Shown: in pieces, positions 45,171-57,264 of the stretch | Numbering within the stretch: position 1 is the first letter of the stretch | Layout: each line of letters starts with the position of its first letter | Source of the DNA: Biscogniauxia marginata | Taxonomy: Eukaryota > Ascomycota > Sordariomycetes > Xylariales > Xylariaceae | Length of the DNA stretch: 64,000 nucleotides | Assembly (NCBI GenBank): GCA_022695795.1 | Contig: MU404058.1 | Location: 682,001-746,000 of the forward strand | Reading direction: 5' to 3' | Translations under genes and position numbers: made by a program | Notes under the pieces: model-generated | Databases searched by the model: none | What the model was told of the DNA's origin: nothing | What the model saw: only the letters and a program-made list of their open reading frames with translations

Positions 45171-47228
45171 CTAGTTGATAAATATCCGAATGCGCGGAAG
45201 TAGTGAATGAAGCTACTGGAGAATCAGGAGTAAATGAATATAGTCAATTTTATTTAATCGGAGTATAATCGCTCTAATTACATCCTTGTGCCTTGACATA
45301 GCCTTTCCTCCATAAGGGCCCTCTTGATAAATTTGGCAAGTGTGATTTCGATAGCGTACGGCGATTCTCGTTGTCCCACGTCTGTGTATCGATTGATATA
45401 CAGAGTCAGCAGAATGACTGAGCTAGCTGCTGTATCCCGAGCAAACCGAGACAGGTAGTCACAAGACCAGAAACGGCTTTATTCCGCTAACCTTGCGACT
45501 TCGCCAAATACTCCTCAATGGTTGGCTCTCACGATGGTAACACTCGTTCGAAGCGATGCACATATCCGCGGGATGTGGGACAGGCGGGTAGACAAACGTC
45601 GAACGTCGTATATGCCCACAATCCGACTTGTGAAAGGACAGCAAGGCATGTATATTAAGGAGGTAGGGATCTGCGCTCGCCACTCTGGTTCTCGGGTTCT
45701 TTAATACATAGGTCACATGTAGGTGCGGCCGCTCCGTACGGCTACAGGAACGTGTTGTAACCTAACGAAGTCACCACGGCTGATGCATGGAACATTCTGC
45801 AACATCGAACCTAGACAGGACCATCGAGAACGGCTGAGGTGCCAAGGCGGCTGTTTACAGCCGACGAGGGGAAGCGGTCTCAGCCGATGGACTTGAGTTG
45901 ATGCGACAGCCTTCTACATGATCGTGCAATACGTCGTATGATAATAGGAACCGAAGCTGCTTGTTCTTAAAGAGCCGGAAGGGAGAAATTTTTTCCTCAT
46001 CTACAAGATCCTGCGTCTTTCATGTGATTGTCGAGAAGCATGGTATGATTTGTACAACGTGTTCGCTCAACAAAACGACAAAACCTGATCTAGAAACAAG
46101 AAAATATTCGCTTATGACGCGGAAACGGACATCAGGTGTGGAAGATTTATGATGAGCAAGCAATCACATCTCGCTCTCGGGCTAATGGAACGCAGCTGGT
46201 TAATTATGAGATTATCGTAGATCGTGCCATCGCATATGTGCAGCAGAAAATCGGTTGAGTAATAATATTCGCTCTCCGTATCAAGCAAACGCTTGGCTAC
46301 TCAGGTTCGTCTGGGTTTGCTTGCACATGCCGGCTGGATAGCGCATCCTACAACCGGAGCCCGAAGTAGTTTACAGAAATCAACAAAATCATACAAGACA
46401 GGATGCTTTTATATGTGTCAGGAACTCTCGACTAGGCAATATGTTGCTATGATTTATCACAGCAGATTTTAAACCTGTTATAAGAGCTATAGGTAGAAGG
46501 CTGGCTGAAGAGAAAGGAACTGTCATGTATGTAAAAAGGTAACACCTCTAGAGTATTGTACATAGTTCTAGTCCTTCGTGCAATTAATTACCCATGGTTC
46601 AAGATGTGTAATCTTGACAATGTGGAATATTTGCTGCTGTATGTTTGCTACATATTTCATGATTCATGTCCCGGGTTCCAGAGATACGTTGACAGCGTAG
46701 AGATCTATCAACGTTATCGAAACACCGTTATTCATGACCTGGTATAGTAAACATGGCCTAGTTCATAAGATGTTCTGATTTGCGTAGTGCAATTTCTAAG
46801 CCATAGTGAATAAGACAAGCACCCAACGTGTAACAATATTGCTATTGATTTTGTAACACGCTAGAAACATGACCAATTCGGTGAACTTCACCCAGCTCAA
46901 AATAGGTATGATGTACATCTGTGAAATCAACATGGAAAGAGTTTGGTATCCAGCAAGAAACCCAAACTACCTCTGTATGCTAATTATTGGAAATCATTTT
47001 CTTGGAACCAGGAAATTTCCAAGGAGAAAAAAAGAAAGAAAAGAAGGTGGCTTCTCACCATACGCCAAACTCTCAAGCACGCCGCCGCCACCCCTTCTTT
47101 TTCTTTTTTGTATAGCCTCGATAAAATGCCAGACCTAAGTCCCAGCCGAAGCCGAAAATCACGACAATTATATCCTAAAGATACATGTCCTCCCTCTCTT
47201 CGAGGGCGTGTACTAAATTACGCCAAAA
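45171..47228. other. Gene-poor region left of the P450 gene
   Basis: Only short overlapping frames. Around 45720-45900 the sequence is GC-richer (repeated CGGCTG words) but has no open gene. The P450 3' flank is at the right end. Confidence 0.4.
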
Positions 47229-49023
47229 TTAAGCCTTGGTCAAACCCCGGCGCGAGATGTACACCTCGAGGCCCTCCTGCACGACGAAGAAGGTCGCCTT
47301 GGCCTCGAGCTCCCGGTTTGGGTCAACGAGCTGGAACTCGAAGTCCCGCAGGAGCCGGGGCACTACCTTATTGATTTCTAGCAGGGCCAGGTTCCGGCCG
47401 ATGCAGACGTGAGAACCACCACCGAACTGAGGAAAGAGTTAGTTTATACTCGTGCCTAAACGTTTGAGAAAAGGAAGAGTGAGTTGATTACGTACCTGGA
47501 ATAGGTATCTCTCCATAACCTTGGCGTTCTCCTCGTCCTCGAGCCACCGCTCGGGGCGATAGATGTCCGCGTCTTGGCCGAAGATATCCTTGTCGCGGTG
47601 CAGCACCCAGCCGTTCAGGGCGAGGCGCGTGCCGCCGGGGAAGTGGTGGCCATCGATGTCGACGCCCTCAGGCGGCGCGTAGCGGGTGATGTTGAGGCCG
47701 ACGGCAGGCCGTAGGCGCATGGCCTCCTTGAGACAGGCCTGGAAGTAGGTCAGGTTCTGTGACTCGGTCCACTGGATGTTGCCCGACTCGGGAATCGTGC
47801 CCTCGCGCACGGCGGCCTCGATCTCAGTCGTTATCTTCGCATGCACGCGCGGCGACGAGAGCATGAGCCAGAAGAAGGACTGCATTGTCGAGGCTGTCGA
47901 GTCAGACCCGGCGAAGCTAGAAACACCTTTCAGTCAGCACGTGACACATACATAATAACCTATATTGGGCGGGCGGGTCTGCAGGGTTGTGGCATGAGGT
48001 TGAGACTTACATGGCACCGTGTGAAACAGCAAAAATATCACCCTCGTGGAACTTCGACGGATCCTTCAAGTGTCCTCGAATCAAGCTCGATAGGAGGTCC
48101 TCTCTCCCATCGCCACTGGCACCCTTGCCCTCTCTCTCCATATCGAACGGCCGGCGCTTGCTCATCTGCTCGTGCGCGATGCGCGAGATGAGGCTCTTGG
48201 CCGGATCAACGTAGGGGAATATGCGGAGCAGGGGGTTGCGGCGTAGCAGGAAATCGAACTCGGGGACCTGGCCGATTATGCCGTTGTACTTCTGGCTGTC
48301 GTCTATGGTCTTTATGGCGTTCTCCTTGTCGTAGCCGGCGGCCAGGAAGCCGAACGAGCGCCCGAAGGCCACCTCGCCGAGCACGTCGAAGGCGAAGTAG
48401 TGCAGCCAGGCGCCGAGGTCGACGGTGTGCCGTTGCTTCTGTTTCTCGACTATGACGGTCGTGACGTCGGCCTCTTCCGCGCCCGGATGCGGGAAGCAGT
48501 AGCTGTCGAGTTGGCTCACCAGAAGTTCGATGGTGTCGTCGATGAAGGGGCTGAGCTGGCGCATGGCAGCCATCGAATACGGCACGTTGGCGACCTTCTT
48601 CTTCATCGCGTGCACGTCCTCGCGGATCTCGGTGAAGATGTCCGGGTTCTGCACCGGCGGGAACACCCGGTAGAAGTCGGTCTTGTAGAACCGCTTGCCT
48701 GCCGACAAGACCTGCCGGGCCACCTGGGGTGATGAGAAGGACAGCTCATTGGGGGCGATCCGCACGATGGGACCAAACTTGCGATGTAGCGCCACGTGGT
48801 CCCAGTGCGTATGCTCGGATGCCGTAGAGATGACTTTCCACAGACGCGTGCACGAGGCTAGGAAGGGGCCTGGGTACGAGCGCAGCGGCGAGGCATAGCG
48901 CCTATACAGCGAGCGGACGATGATCAAGAGCGGGATAACCAAGTACCAGTACGTCTTGACTACGGCCCAGGAAGAGAATAAGAGAACCCTCACCGGGGAG
49001 ATGGTGTTTTGGTCGGTTTCCAT
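47229..49023 (-). CDS. Cytochrome P450 monooxygenase (pisatin-demethylase-like group)
   Basis: Exons 49023-48011, 47916-47496 and 47426-47229 join across introns of 94 and 69 bp (GTAAGT...CTAG, GTACGT...TCAG). They give 543 residues, the normal length. An N-terminal membrane anchor (about 10-35, VLLFSSWAVVKTYWYLVIPL) and the proline-rich hinge RSYPGPFLAS place it in the ER. I-helix AGSDST is at about 340-345, ExxR (EAMR) at 402-405, PERW at about 459-462, and the haem loop FGGGSHVCIG at 479-488 with Cys 486. All catalytic motifs are intact and splice joints fall in expected places. The overall look (KRFYKTDFYRVFPPVQNPD, RLRPAVGLNITRYAPPEG) recalls the pisatin demethylase-like families, but the substrate cannot be read. 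No cluster partners adjoin directly. Confidence 0.93.
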
Positions 49024-50214
49024 TGTGAATAAGTGTCTATGAATAATTATAAGTTAACGGTTCCTTTTTCTCTCTTTGGGCTGTATCATGGCAGATTCAG
49101 GAGTAGAGGCTACGCACAGGTCCCAGGGTATATGTACCCCGTTCCACGACGTTGAAGTTGTCTCGTGGTGGGCTGGCTTAAGCGACCTCCTGTTGAAGGA
49201 GTGATGTCGATGCTGACGAGCTGCTGACTGGACGTCGACAAGGCCAAGCAAGAGACGATACCGGCGATCAGATTACAATACAGTTGCAATCCTCAGATCC
49301 CAACGAAACCTGCCCTGCATAGTCCAGAATGCACCGGGCAATATAAATAGATGAGACCCTGCACCGACATCTCGTGTGTACGGGTAAAATGCCACATGGT
49401 ACCCCGTCACATACCCCGGGTATGTAATCCCTACGCAGCCGTGCGGCTTACCCAAGCTGTTATTAACCGCGAGGAGCGCGATGTTGGCCAATCAGTCAAT
49501 TGCCGACAAATAGTCACTGGATCTCGACATCATCGATGAGTCGTGAAACGGATTGGGCGGCGGTTTAGGGGACCGTGCTAGAGGTGCGGGGAGGCGATAT
49601 ATAAGGGGGCGGCGCACAAGCCAGCTGAGCTATGTGGTCCGTCGCTCGGGAATAGAAATAAGCCCTTGAGGGGGAACAACGATATGGCGTTGGCTGTTCT
49701 CCCCTGTGACTGGCCAGCCTGGTGTGAATGGCATACTAACTACGCGACTATTGTTCGGCTACGGCTGAGCATGGCTTGGCGCCGTAGCCGTGGTTAAGAA
49801 TACTTCGGTATATGAACATGACAATATCTGACTGTCACCAATCAACCCCCCCTACCAGACTGCTAGGTCACAATCTTACAATATTGCCTGTCCCGCTCAC
49901 CTGGTTGGCGAAATTATCAACACACCATCCACACCGCCTAGGTCTTACACTACAATCAATACTCGGATACCCTAGAGTCTACCTGCGTAGTTTACGCACG
50001 AGCGTGGGAGGCCCGAGAGTTACAAGTCGGCGAGGCTGTCACGACAATACAAAACCAAGGGGGAGAGACGATTCGGAATGTCAATTATATGTTTGGTATC
50101 AAAAAAGCAAAACGAAACCTCCTTTGCCATCCATGCGTAATGAAAAATGTGATAGAACCGAACCACATATGATCGATCACCAGACAACGTGACCTTGCAA
50201 CCGGGGACCAACCC
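49024..50214. other. Intergenic region between P450 and SGT1
   Basis: The P450 promoter side is on the left and the SGT1 3' flank on the right. Inverted words GGCTACGGCTGAGC and CGCCGTAGCCGTGG occur near 49757-49792. No gene recognised. Confidence 0.45.
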
Positions 50215-51895
50215 CTAGTCCCATTTTTTGACCTCGGCACCATCCGGGGGAAGGGTATCGTACGTCTTGCCCTGCGCCTCGGCCCAGCTAGTGCTAAGAG
50301 ATGTGCCGTTGCTCTCGATGTAGCTCTTCATCATGGCCCGTTTCGTGTCGTCGTCTGCCTTCTCGTACAGGCTTTGAAAGAAGGTGTTGACATCGCCGTC
50401 CTTCTTGTCATCCTCTTCGTCGTCGGCCGCGAACGTGTCCCAGTTCTTCGGCCCCGTCTTGGAGGAGGTGGGGTATGCTGGTGTGCTGTCCGGGGGCTTG
50501 TTTAGACTCGTCTGACCTGGTAGAGGAGCGGGGTTATGGACCTACGTAGCGTCGCCCTTGGATTCCGTAGCTGCAGCCTCTGGAGCTATCTTGGTAACAC
50601 CGCTCGGGTGATTCGTGGTTTTCGTTGCATCCTTGACGCTAGCTTGTAGCTTCTCCAAGAGGCCCTCGTACCACGCATTCTGGTCTTTACCAAATTGAGC
50701 AAGCTGAAGCTCTGAGGGTTCCTTGTATCTACTAGCTATTAGCACATCCTCACGGGGTCGGGGCGAGGGTGAAGTCGAACCCCAGGGAAGTGACCAGGTT
50801 GTGGAACTGGTTGAAGGAGGCTGGCGGAGTGGCACCAAGCACGATGTTATCGACGATCTCGGCATTTTCTGATCTCAGGACCGGCCATTTTCCTGGAGTC
50901 TCCTTCTGCAGGGCTAACTCGATCTTCATCGACTTGATCGTGTACTTTGTATCGGCAGGCTTGATCCTGTCGAAGAGAAATAACTGGATGGAACCAGTGT
51001 GCGTATTCGGAATCGGGCCTAGCTTGACACTCCGAGGCTGGGCATCTACGGTAAAGCTGTCTTTCGGCACGTTCTTAACGAAGAAATCGACGTTCACGGT
51101 CGTGTCTGTCTGGTAGAAGCTCGATCGAATGTCATTCTTGGCGTGGACAACCCGATACTGTTTCCAAATCTTCTCCCACGCATCACGATTTGAGGACTCA
51201 TTGGCTGAGGTTGAGGCCTCGGTTTCCTTATTGTCGTCGCTATCGATATCCATAGCGGCCGATACATGCTTCACGGTTCTTGCGGGCGGGATCTCTGAGG
51301 GGTTGGGGTATTTGGCGGAAACAGTTACCTTTCGACCTGGATCTCCAGCGGGGAGGTTCTCCAGCTGGTTCAGAGCTTGAAGGCGCCACGAATGGGCCTG
51401 GTTTCGCAGAGAGGATTCTTTCGATCTTCCGCCCGTCTGTGACATGGCGGCGGACAGTTGATCGGTTCTAGAGGGTTTGCCATCAGCACTAAGCTCGCTC
51501 GCACGAGCAGTGTAATCCCCATTGTCGTCGACCTTGTCCTTCTGGCCATCGTCCTCGGAAGCCTTAGCACCATCTAGGAGTCTCAGAGCCCAAAAGGCAC
51601 AAATGTCTGCATCTGCATACTGCTTCATTCGGAAAAAGGTGACGGCTCGTCTGATCTGAGCCTCGATCATCAGGTCACGGTTGGCGCGGTCAAAGGCGAC
51701 GCGTAGGGCGCTTTCGGCATCGTGCAGGGCATGATCAAGGTCGTTAGTTCTGAGGTAAGCTTTAGAACGCTCAATCAGCCAGAGAGGTGCGGGATGGTCT
51801 TTGAGGGCTTCGCTGAGTTTCGCAATGCCCTGCTCGTATTTTCCGGCGGCAACGGACTTGACGCCCTCGTCGGCTAGGGCAGTTGCGGAAGGCAT
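50215..51895 (-). CDS. SGT1: SGT1 co-chaperone (TPR, CS and SGS domains) with an in-frame TAG
   Basis: From the ATG at 51895 the product has TPR-like helices at about 1-115 (YEQGIAKLSEALKDHPAPLW). A Ser-rich linker follows, then a CS domain at about 256-340 (VDFFVKNVPKDSFTVD, IELALQKETPGKWPVL). A 49-bp intron (50780-50732, weak donor GTTCGA, branch GCTAAT, TAG) joins in phase 2 to RYKEPSELQLAQFGKD. The SGS domain follows, with AYPTSSKTGPKNWD and FFQSLYEKADDDTKRAMM, ending PPDGAEVKKWD. Between SRYKEP and AYPTSS the same frame contains a TAG (50542-50544). A 57-bp intron (50598-50542, GTTACC...GTAG) would remove it. SGT1 works with HSP90 and SKP1 in SCF/kinetochore assembly and is essential in yeast. 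Confidence 0.85.
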
Positions 51896-52617
51896 CCTGA
51901 CGCGCCTGCATGCAATTTAGTGTATCCAGATGAGGCAAGGTATATAAAAGAGGCCAGAAATGGGGTTTTCTCCAGGTCTGGTGCGTGTCCTAGGGACGCT
52001 TCTACGCAGATAAGCGTAGTGCCGAGGCTGGATGACCGAATGTGGCTTTGGGCGAAGTGGAGATGAACTGATCGAATGGTTCGTAGCAGGTCCAGGGTCG
52101 AGGCAAAAGATTAGAGAGTTGCCATGAAGAACTAGAACCTGTAGGGAAGGAAAAGACCGTAGATCAAGTGATGAACGAGGTAGGAAGTTTGCAGGTGACC
52201 AGATGGAAGCATTGCGTATCCTATGGAAAGTGAAGCTGTGCAAGTGTTGGTGGGGTTGCATGAATTCTGCCGGATTTATATATAAGAAGTAGGCGGTGAG
52301 TGTGGGACACGGTTATTTCACCGCCCATACGGTTTAGACATTATCTACATGTAGTGGACCTTACGTAGGCCCCGTCATTTCCTGGGAAACCATACATAAG
52401 GTACCTAGGTGTACTCTGCCGTCCGCATGCCCACCTGTATCACAGAATCATATATATGTAAGAAGTACATCCCATTAGATGGGATTGAACCTTATGTATT
52501 ATATATTAGCATTAAACTGAACAGTACACATTCTTGCCCTGCGGCATACTGCTATCATGCCCGTCATAAATCCCTAAAGTTGCTCGTTCAAGGCCCCTTT
52601 TCAGTAGCTGGACTACT
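51896..52617. other. SGT1 upstream region and cyclase 3' flank
   Basis: Non-coding. A minus-strand frame at 51917-52261 has no motif and lies where the SGT1 leader is expected. TATATATAAGAAG near 52276 could be promoter sequence. Confidence 0.45.
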
Positions 52618-55072
52618 TCATACTACCGTCTCGTTCGGATACTTCGTCGCAAACATGCCCAGGGCTTTCATCGTGAACGTAAACTTGTAGTTAGGATACG
52701 AAATCATGCAACTCTTGTTGAAGACCCCCTCGATGGCCTCTTGCTTCCATTCGCCGTTGGGTTGCTGCCTGTCCATGATGAGCTTGATGCCTCTCTTTAG
52801 GGGTTCGATATCTGGGTAGTCAGCTTTCATCAAGCCAATCAAAGCCCAAGAGGTCATGACGACCTGCGAACCCGTCGGATGCTCTACATATGTCATCGTC
52901 TCACATGACTAATCAAGTGTTAGTAGGGCCAACACAAAACGAACATGAAGCAGACTTACGCGGTAACTTTCAGACCACCCACCATCATCCCTCTGCTTAG
53001 AGATGAGAAAGTCGCACCCCCTCTTGGCATGCGCGCTATTGCTGTATGTCTCGCCAATGCTATATAAGCTCTCCAGAGCAAACATTGTGGCGTATGTGAA
53101 ACAAATGGCCCAGTTACCATACCAGGATCCATCGGGCCGCTGGTACGTCTTGATCCAGCTCACGGCCCGCCCAACGAAAGCCTCGATCTCCTTGGGTCTG
53201 TAGTCGGGCCAGTGTTTCTGGAATAGGGAAAGCGCCGTGACGACAGCTGTTGTGCACTCGACATAGTCATACTCCACCATTATCTTGCCGAAGACCTCTG
53301 CCGCGTTAAACATCTCAAGCCAATCCCCGCCGCGGGTAGGCTCGTACGACGAACACGAACCCTTTTTATTCTGGTAGGTCAGAAGGGTGTCGACAGATTC
53401 GAATAAGCGTCGGTCCTCGAGGAGTTGAGGATATCCTGGTGTCTTTTGCAAGAGAATTACCGATTTCAGTGCCTCGGCGATGCAATCGGACACAGCATAT
53501 CCCTGGTCTCTCGTACTGAAGGCCCAGGCACCCTTGCGCTGTTGACGATAGCAAATGGCCTGGTCTTGGCAATCTTCGCGGATCTGTTGGTCTTCAAGGA
53601 ACTCCAGTGCCTTGATCAACATCGGCCTCCAGCGAGGTTCCTGTTCCAACCCGGCATCTATCACGGCCTGGATCAAAAATGCCGTGTCCCAGCATTGCAC
53701 ACCATTCGTCCCATTGCAGAACATACCCTCTGGATTGACCCACATGCTATCTTCGAGCCGTTCGATATGTCTTCGCACAGAATATGCGCCGGGCCCATCA
53801 CGCACATAGCATACAACGGTGTTCATGGCGGCGTTCACCGGAGCCAGATCTGCGTAGTCGGTGTTTGCATCTTCCATGTCGATAAGCGTGCTGCACCAGT
53901 CATTGGCCTTCGTAGCGAGGGCTTCCGGGCGTAGATAGGGATACCAGATGTTGACTAGTGCCCAGTTGACGGTCTTGAGGAGCCAGGACTTGGGATGGTA
54001 GTTATCGATGGGGCATATGGAATTCCGGTTGCCAGCCCAGTTTATCTCCTCCCACGGCTCGACGAACAACTCTTGTCTCAGGCCGCGAATGATATCCGTC
54101 TCCTCGCAACTCCACTTCTTGTCCCAAATGTATCCCATCGGCACGAAAACCTGGCGAATATGGATCCACCATCTCCAAGGCGCAAAGGGTACCCAATCCG
54201 GTAGGAGCCACAACTCAGGAGGGACGGGGTTGACAATATCCCACTTGCAGACGCCCAAAACACTTAGCCAGAACTTGGCCCAGTGCGGCGCATGGGTGGC
54301 ACCCCCAAGCTTGTGCAGCCTTGCCCGAGCCTTGACCATGACCGGATGATCGGGGTCGACACCTACTATACGAAGAACGGTATAGTTCAGCGAGGTTCCG
54401 AATACGGTGCTTTCCCCTTCGATATGCAGACCCCATCCGCCGTCTTCGGGATGGGCGCGGGCAAATAGGTAGTTCTTGATCTCGGTCGCGACATACCAAG
54501 GAATCGGCGTCTTGGTCGCGTACCAAGTGATTACAACGCCGGGCAAAAGAAACATGGGGCCACCGTATTCGCAACCCCATTGGCCGGAGGGTTGTTGGAG
54601 CTTCTCGAAGAACGCGAGGCCATTGCTGACCGCGTCGAGAGGTTTTGTCGGTCTGGGTAAATCTGGAAGCCCCTATAGAAATCATGAGTGCTAACCATCT
54701 CTTGATAACAGCCCCGAGATAGTCCATGATTTGGGGCATATATATATTTCCACATGTATAGAAGTATATAGGGGTAAAGACGCTTACATTGTCCAAGCCT
54801 AGATACCACTTGTCGGCAGTGCTTTGCGGCCACTTCTTGACAGCTTCATCGTCCTCCAAGTAATGCCACGTCTGCCGTCCTCTCTCATCTAGCATTCGCC
54901 ATCTTGTCCGGTCCGTCTTGTCCTCGAGCCGCGGTCGCTTGTTGTCGGCGTCGTGGCCGTAGTCGCCGGTACGCTTCCTGGATAGCTTTCCATTCCCGTT
55001 GCCGTTCACCGCATTGTTACCGGAACTGACGCCATTGGACGCGGCGGAGGTGCGGGATCGAGTGGTCACCAT
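52618..55072 (-). CDS. Oxidosqualene cyclase (lanosterol synthase-like)
   Basis: Exons 55072-54788, 54672-52960 and 52908-52618 join in phase 0 across introns of 115 and 51 bp (GTAAGC...TATAG, GTAAGT...TTAG). They give 762 residues, close to the family length. I start at MVTTRSRTSAASNG. A polar Asn/Gly-rich N-terminus is followed by TDRTRWRMLDERGRQTWHYL, typical of the family. Later come QWGCEYGGPMF, GMFCNGTNGVQCWDTAF, QGYAVSDCIAEALKS (catalytic Asp about 491), QW repeats such as QRPDGSWYGNW and KQRDDGGWSESYR, and SCETMTYVEHPTGSQVV. The enzyme cyclises 2,3-oxidosqualene to the first sterol (ERG7) or to a related triterpene, on the ER or lipid droplet surface. The motif reads DCIAE where DCTAE is usual, so a specialised cyclase is possible. 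Confidence 0.92.
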
Positions 55073-55640
55073 AATCAAGACCAGGCCAATAATTCAATTG
55101 CTAGCACCCCATATGTACAATGGAGAGGAAGAGAAACTGGTGTATCGAAGATCAAGTGAGCATTCGGAAGATGTTGAAAAATCAATCAAGCTCCCTAGCG
55201 TCGGTGCATACCTAATCGTTCGACATTTAAAAGTGGAGGATATGCAAGTCCCTGGGTAAGTACCTGGCAATTTGCCATGCGGGTTGCAGCTTACAGGATC
55301 GAGTGACAGGGCACTAGCTCGCTATAGCTCAGGGGCTTAATCTCCTGATTGGGTTGCTACACTATGAGCCTCTGCAAGGCGGCGCCACCTGCAATCTCCA
55401 CACCGCCCATGTACCTTTAGGTACACACATACATACCCGTTCCTACGTCAGAACTTTACCGTATCCAGTAGCACCGATCCACCAACCTTACAACTACAGA
55501 AAACATCACCATCATTCGGATCTCATCGTGACGTTGTGTAGTTCACCTGCATGATCTTACCTATGTGTTCTCTGGTTCCAAGTTCGTATCGCTACCCAAG
55601 TTTGTATTCTGCATGCCACACCGGTCCATCTATCTCGACC
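55073..55640. promoter_or_regulatory. Divergent promoter region between cyclase and SPO11
   Basis: 568 bp separates the start codons of two divergent genes, so it must hold both promoters. It contains GTACCTTTAGGTAC near 55410 and an ACCATCACCATCATT patch (55500-55520). No tRNA or small ORF could be supported. Confidence 0.4.
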
Positions 55641-57264
55641 ATGGAGAGCCAATCTTCGTCAAGCCCGACAATACTGCCAAGCTCACCGGGCCCGGGCTCT
55701 GCTCCGGACTCCGAGGCTCCCGAACGCTTGGCCGTTCGAAACCCTCACACGGGAGCCGTCGTATCAAAAATTGAGGACATCATCAAAGACATGCTGGATG
55801 CTCTCAGGGACAACCGCATCCTCTCGATCCCTCTGCGAAGTCGCAAGTCGGGCAATGAGAGGATGGTCCGATTCCCAGCAACCACAGATGTCGAGGTAAA
55901 GAGATTCAGTAGGTCCATCGTGGCTTCGAACCACAGCCTCTCTTTAGTTTTAACATCTTGCTCTTCGTAGCTTGTCTCCTTCAGATCCTCCACTTGTCAC
56001 ATGAGTGTCTCGTCTCTGGTACTATTATCACCAAGAGGTTCGCCTTCATCTTTTCCCCGGCCCTATCCTGCCCTGGATAGGGCAGCAATTTTGTCAAACT
56101 ATGGAAGCAATTGACCCGCCGATGGTAGGAATATCTACTATCAGAACCCAGATCTCTTTGGTAGTCTGAGTTACATCGATACTCTCGTTAGTGATATTGC
56201 CTTCACCTTTGGCGTCGGAAGAGATGCTCTGAACATCGTCTGTAGCTTCCAGGTACTCCGTTCTCATGGCAAGGACTAATTCCTCTATAGGTTGCTGCTT
56301 GTAAAGGGCTCATTTCAGGCATGATAAGTATTAGCATGAAGGACGGCTCCGTGCAAAATTGTAGCCTTGACCAAAATGTGAGGTATTTTCTCCCTCCTCC
56401 TTCGTCGTGATAACTGCTGACCAGTCCGACCTCCCTAGGGCACTCTTATCCCCGATGGCAGAGCTATTGAGTATATCGATGCTTCCATGGCAAGGTGGGT
56501 TTTAATTGTTGAGAAGGAGGTAGTACTATTTCACCGACTTTCAACTTCAATGTCAGCTTATCATCATTCCTAGGCAACTTTTCGAGGTCTATCTACTTCT
56601 CGCTATTTTGAAGCATCATCAGCTGGCTCCGGGATTCTCATTTCGGTAGGCAGTCCGCTCTCGCACAATGCTTTTGCGTTCGAGCTGACGAACTATGTAG
56701 GGCAAAGGCTATCCTGATTTAGCTACGCGGCAATTCCTGAACCTGCTTCAGACAGCCTTTCCGCAGCTCCCTATCTACGCACTCGTGGATTTCGATCCGG
56801 ATGGCCTCGCAATCATGTGCACCTACAAGTTTGGAAGCCTAGGTCTCAGTCATGAGGAGAATATTACACTTCCGAATCTCTCGTGGTTAGGCCCCATGAG
56901 CCACGATTTTCTTGACCGAACTCCTAGTCTTTACTCAGCAGATTTGTCTCAACCCGGCAAGCTTCCGTCCTCTACAGCATCCTCAAACCAGGAATACTCA
57001 TCTTGGCATCAAAACGTTCAGAGTTCACCATCAAGTCCAGTCAATGTTTCTTCCGGTTTAACAGCTATCGACCGAAAGAAGGGGACCAGGCTACTGGAAA
57101 AGCTTGCAGACCAACTAAACCGTGATAGCAGCGAGGATAGTCTAATATACGAACTACGGATTATGCTTATGTTAAACATCAAAGCAGAAATACAGGCTAT
57201 AGATGACGCCGGAGACATCACGGTATGGCTAGATCAGAAACTAGCCGGCAATCTAAGTCGGTAA
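55641..57264 (+). CDS. SPO11: Meiotic recombination protein SPO11 (topoisomerase VI A-like)
   Basis: Seven exons (55641-55908, 55971-56037, 56129-56237, 56291-56377, 56439-56519, 56574-56645, 56701-57264) join in phase to 415 residues, the family length. The winged-helix part has RFTCLLQILHLSHECLVSG and TIITKRNIYYQNPDLFGS with the catalytic Tyr at about 116 (second Y of NIYY). Then come TFGVGRDALNIVAACKGLIS, GTLIPDGRAIEYID and the Toprim glutamate in WVLIVEKE (about 202). GKGYPDLATRQFL follows, and the Toprim acidic DFDPDG is at about 258-263, then YKFGS and LPNLSWLG. The protein cuts both DNA strands through a 5'-phosphotyrosyl link to start meiotic recombination. Introns of 53-91 bp are dense, as usual for meiotic genes. 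One donor is GTCTGT and one GTTCGC, both weak, but the family alignment supports them. Confidence 0.92.

Noticed and set aside
47229..55072. A terpenoid biosynthetic cluster made of the P450 and the cyclase
   Set aside because: SGT1 lies between them and no prenyltransferase, transporter or regulator is present; proximity alone is weak evidence.
55319..55370. tRNA-like start (GCTATAGCTCAGGGGCTTAA)
   Set aside because: No T-loop GGTTCAA/GTTCGAA partner at the right distance and no closing acceptor stem.
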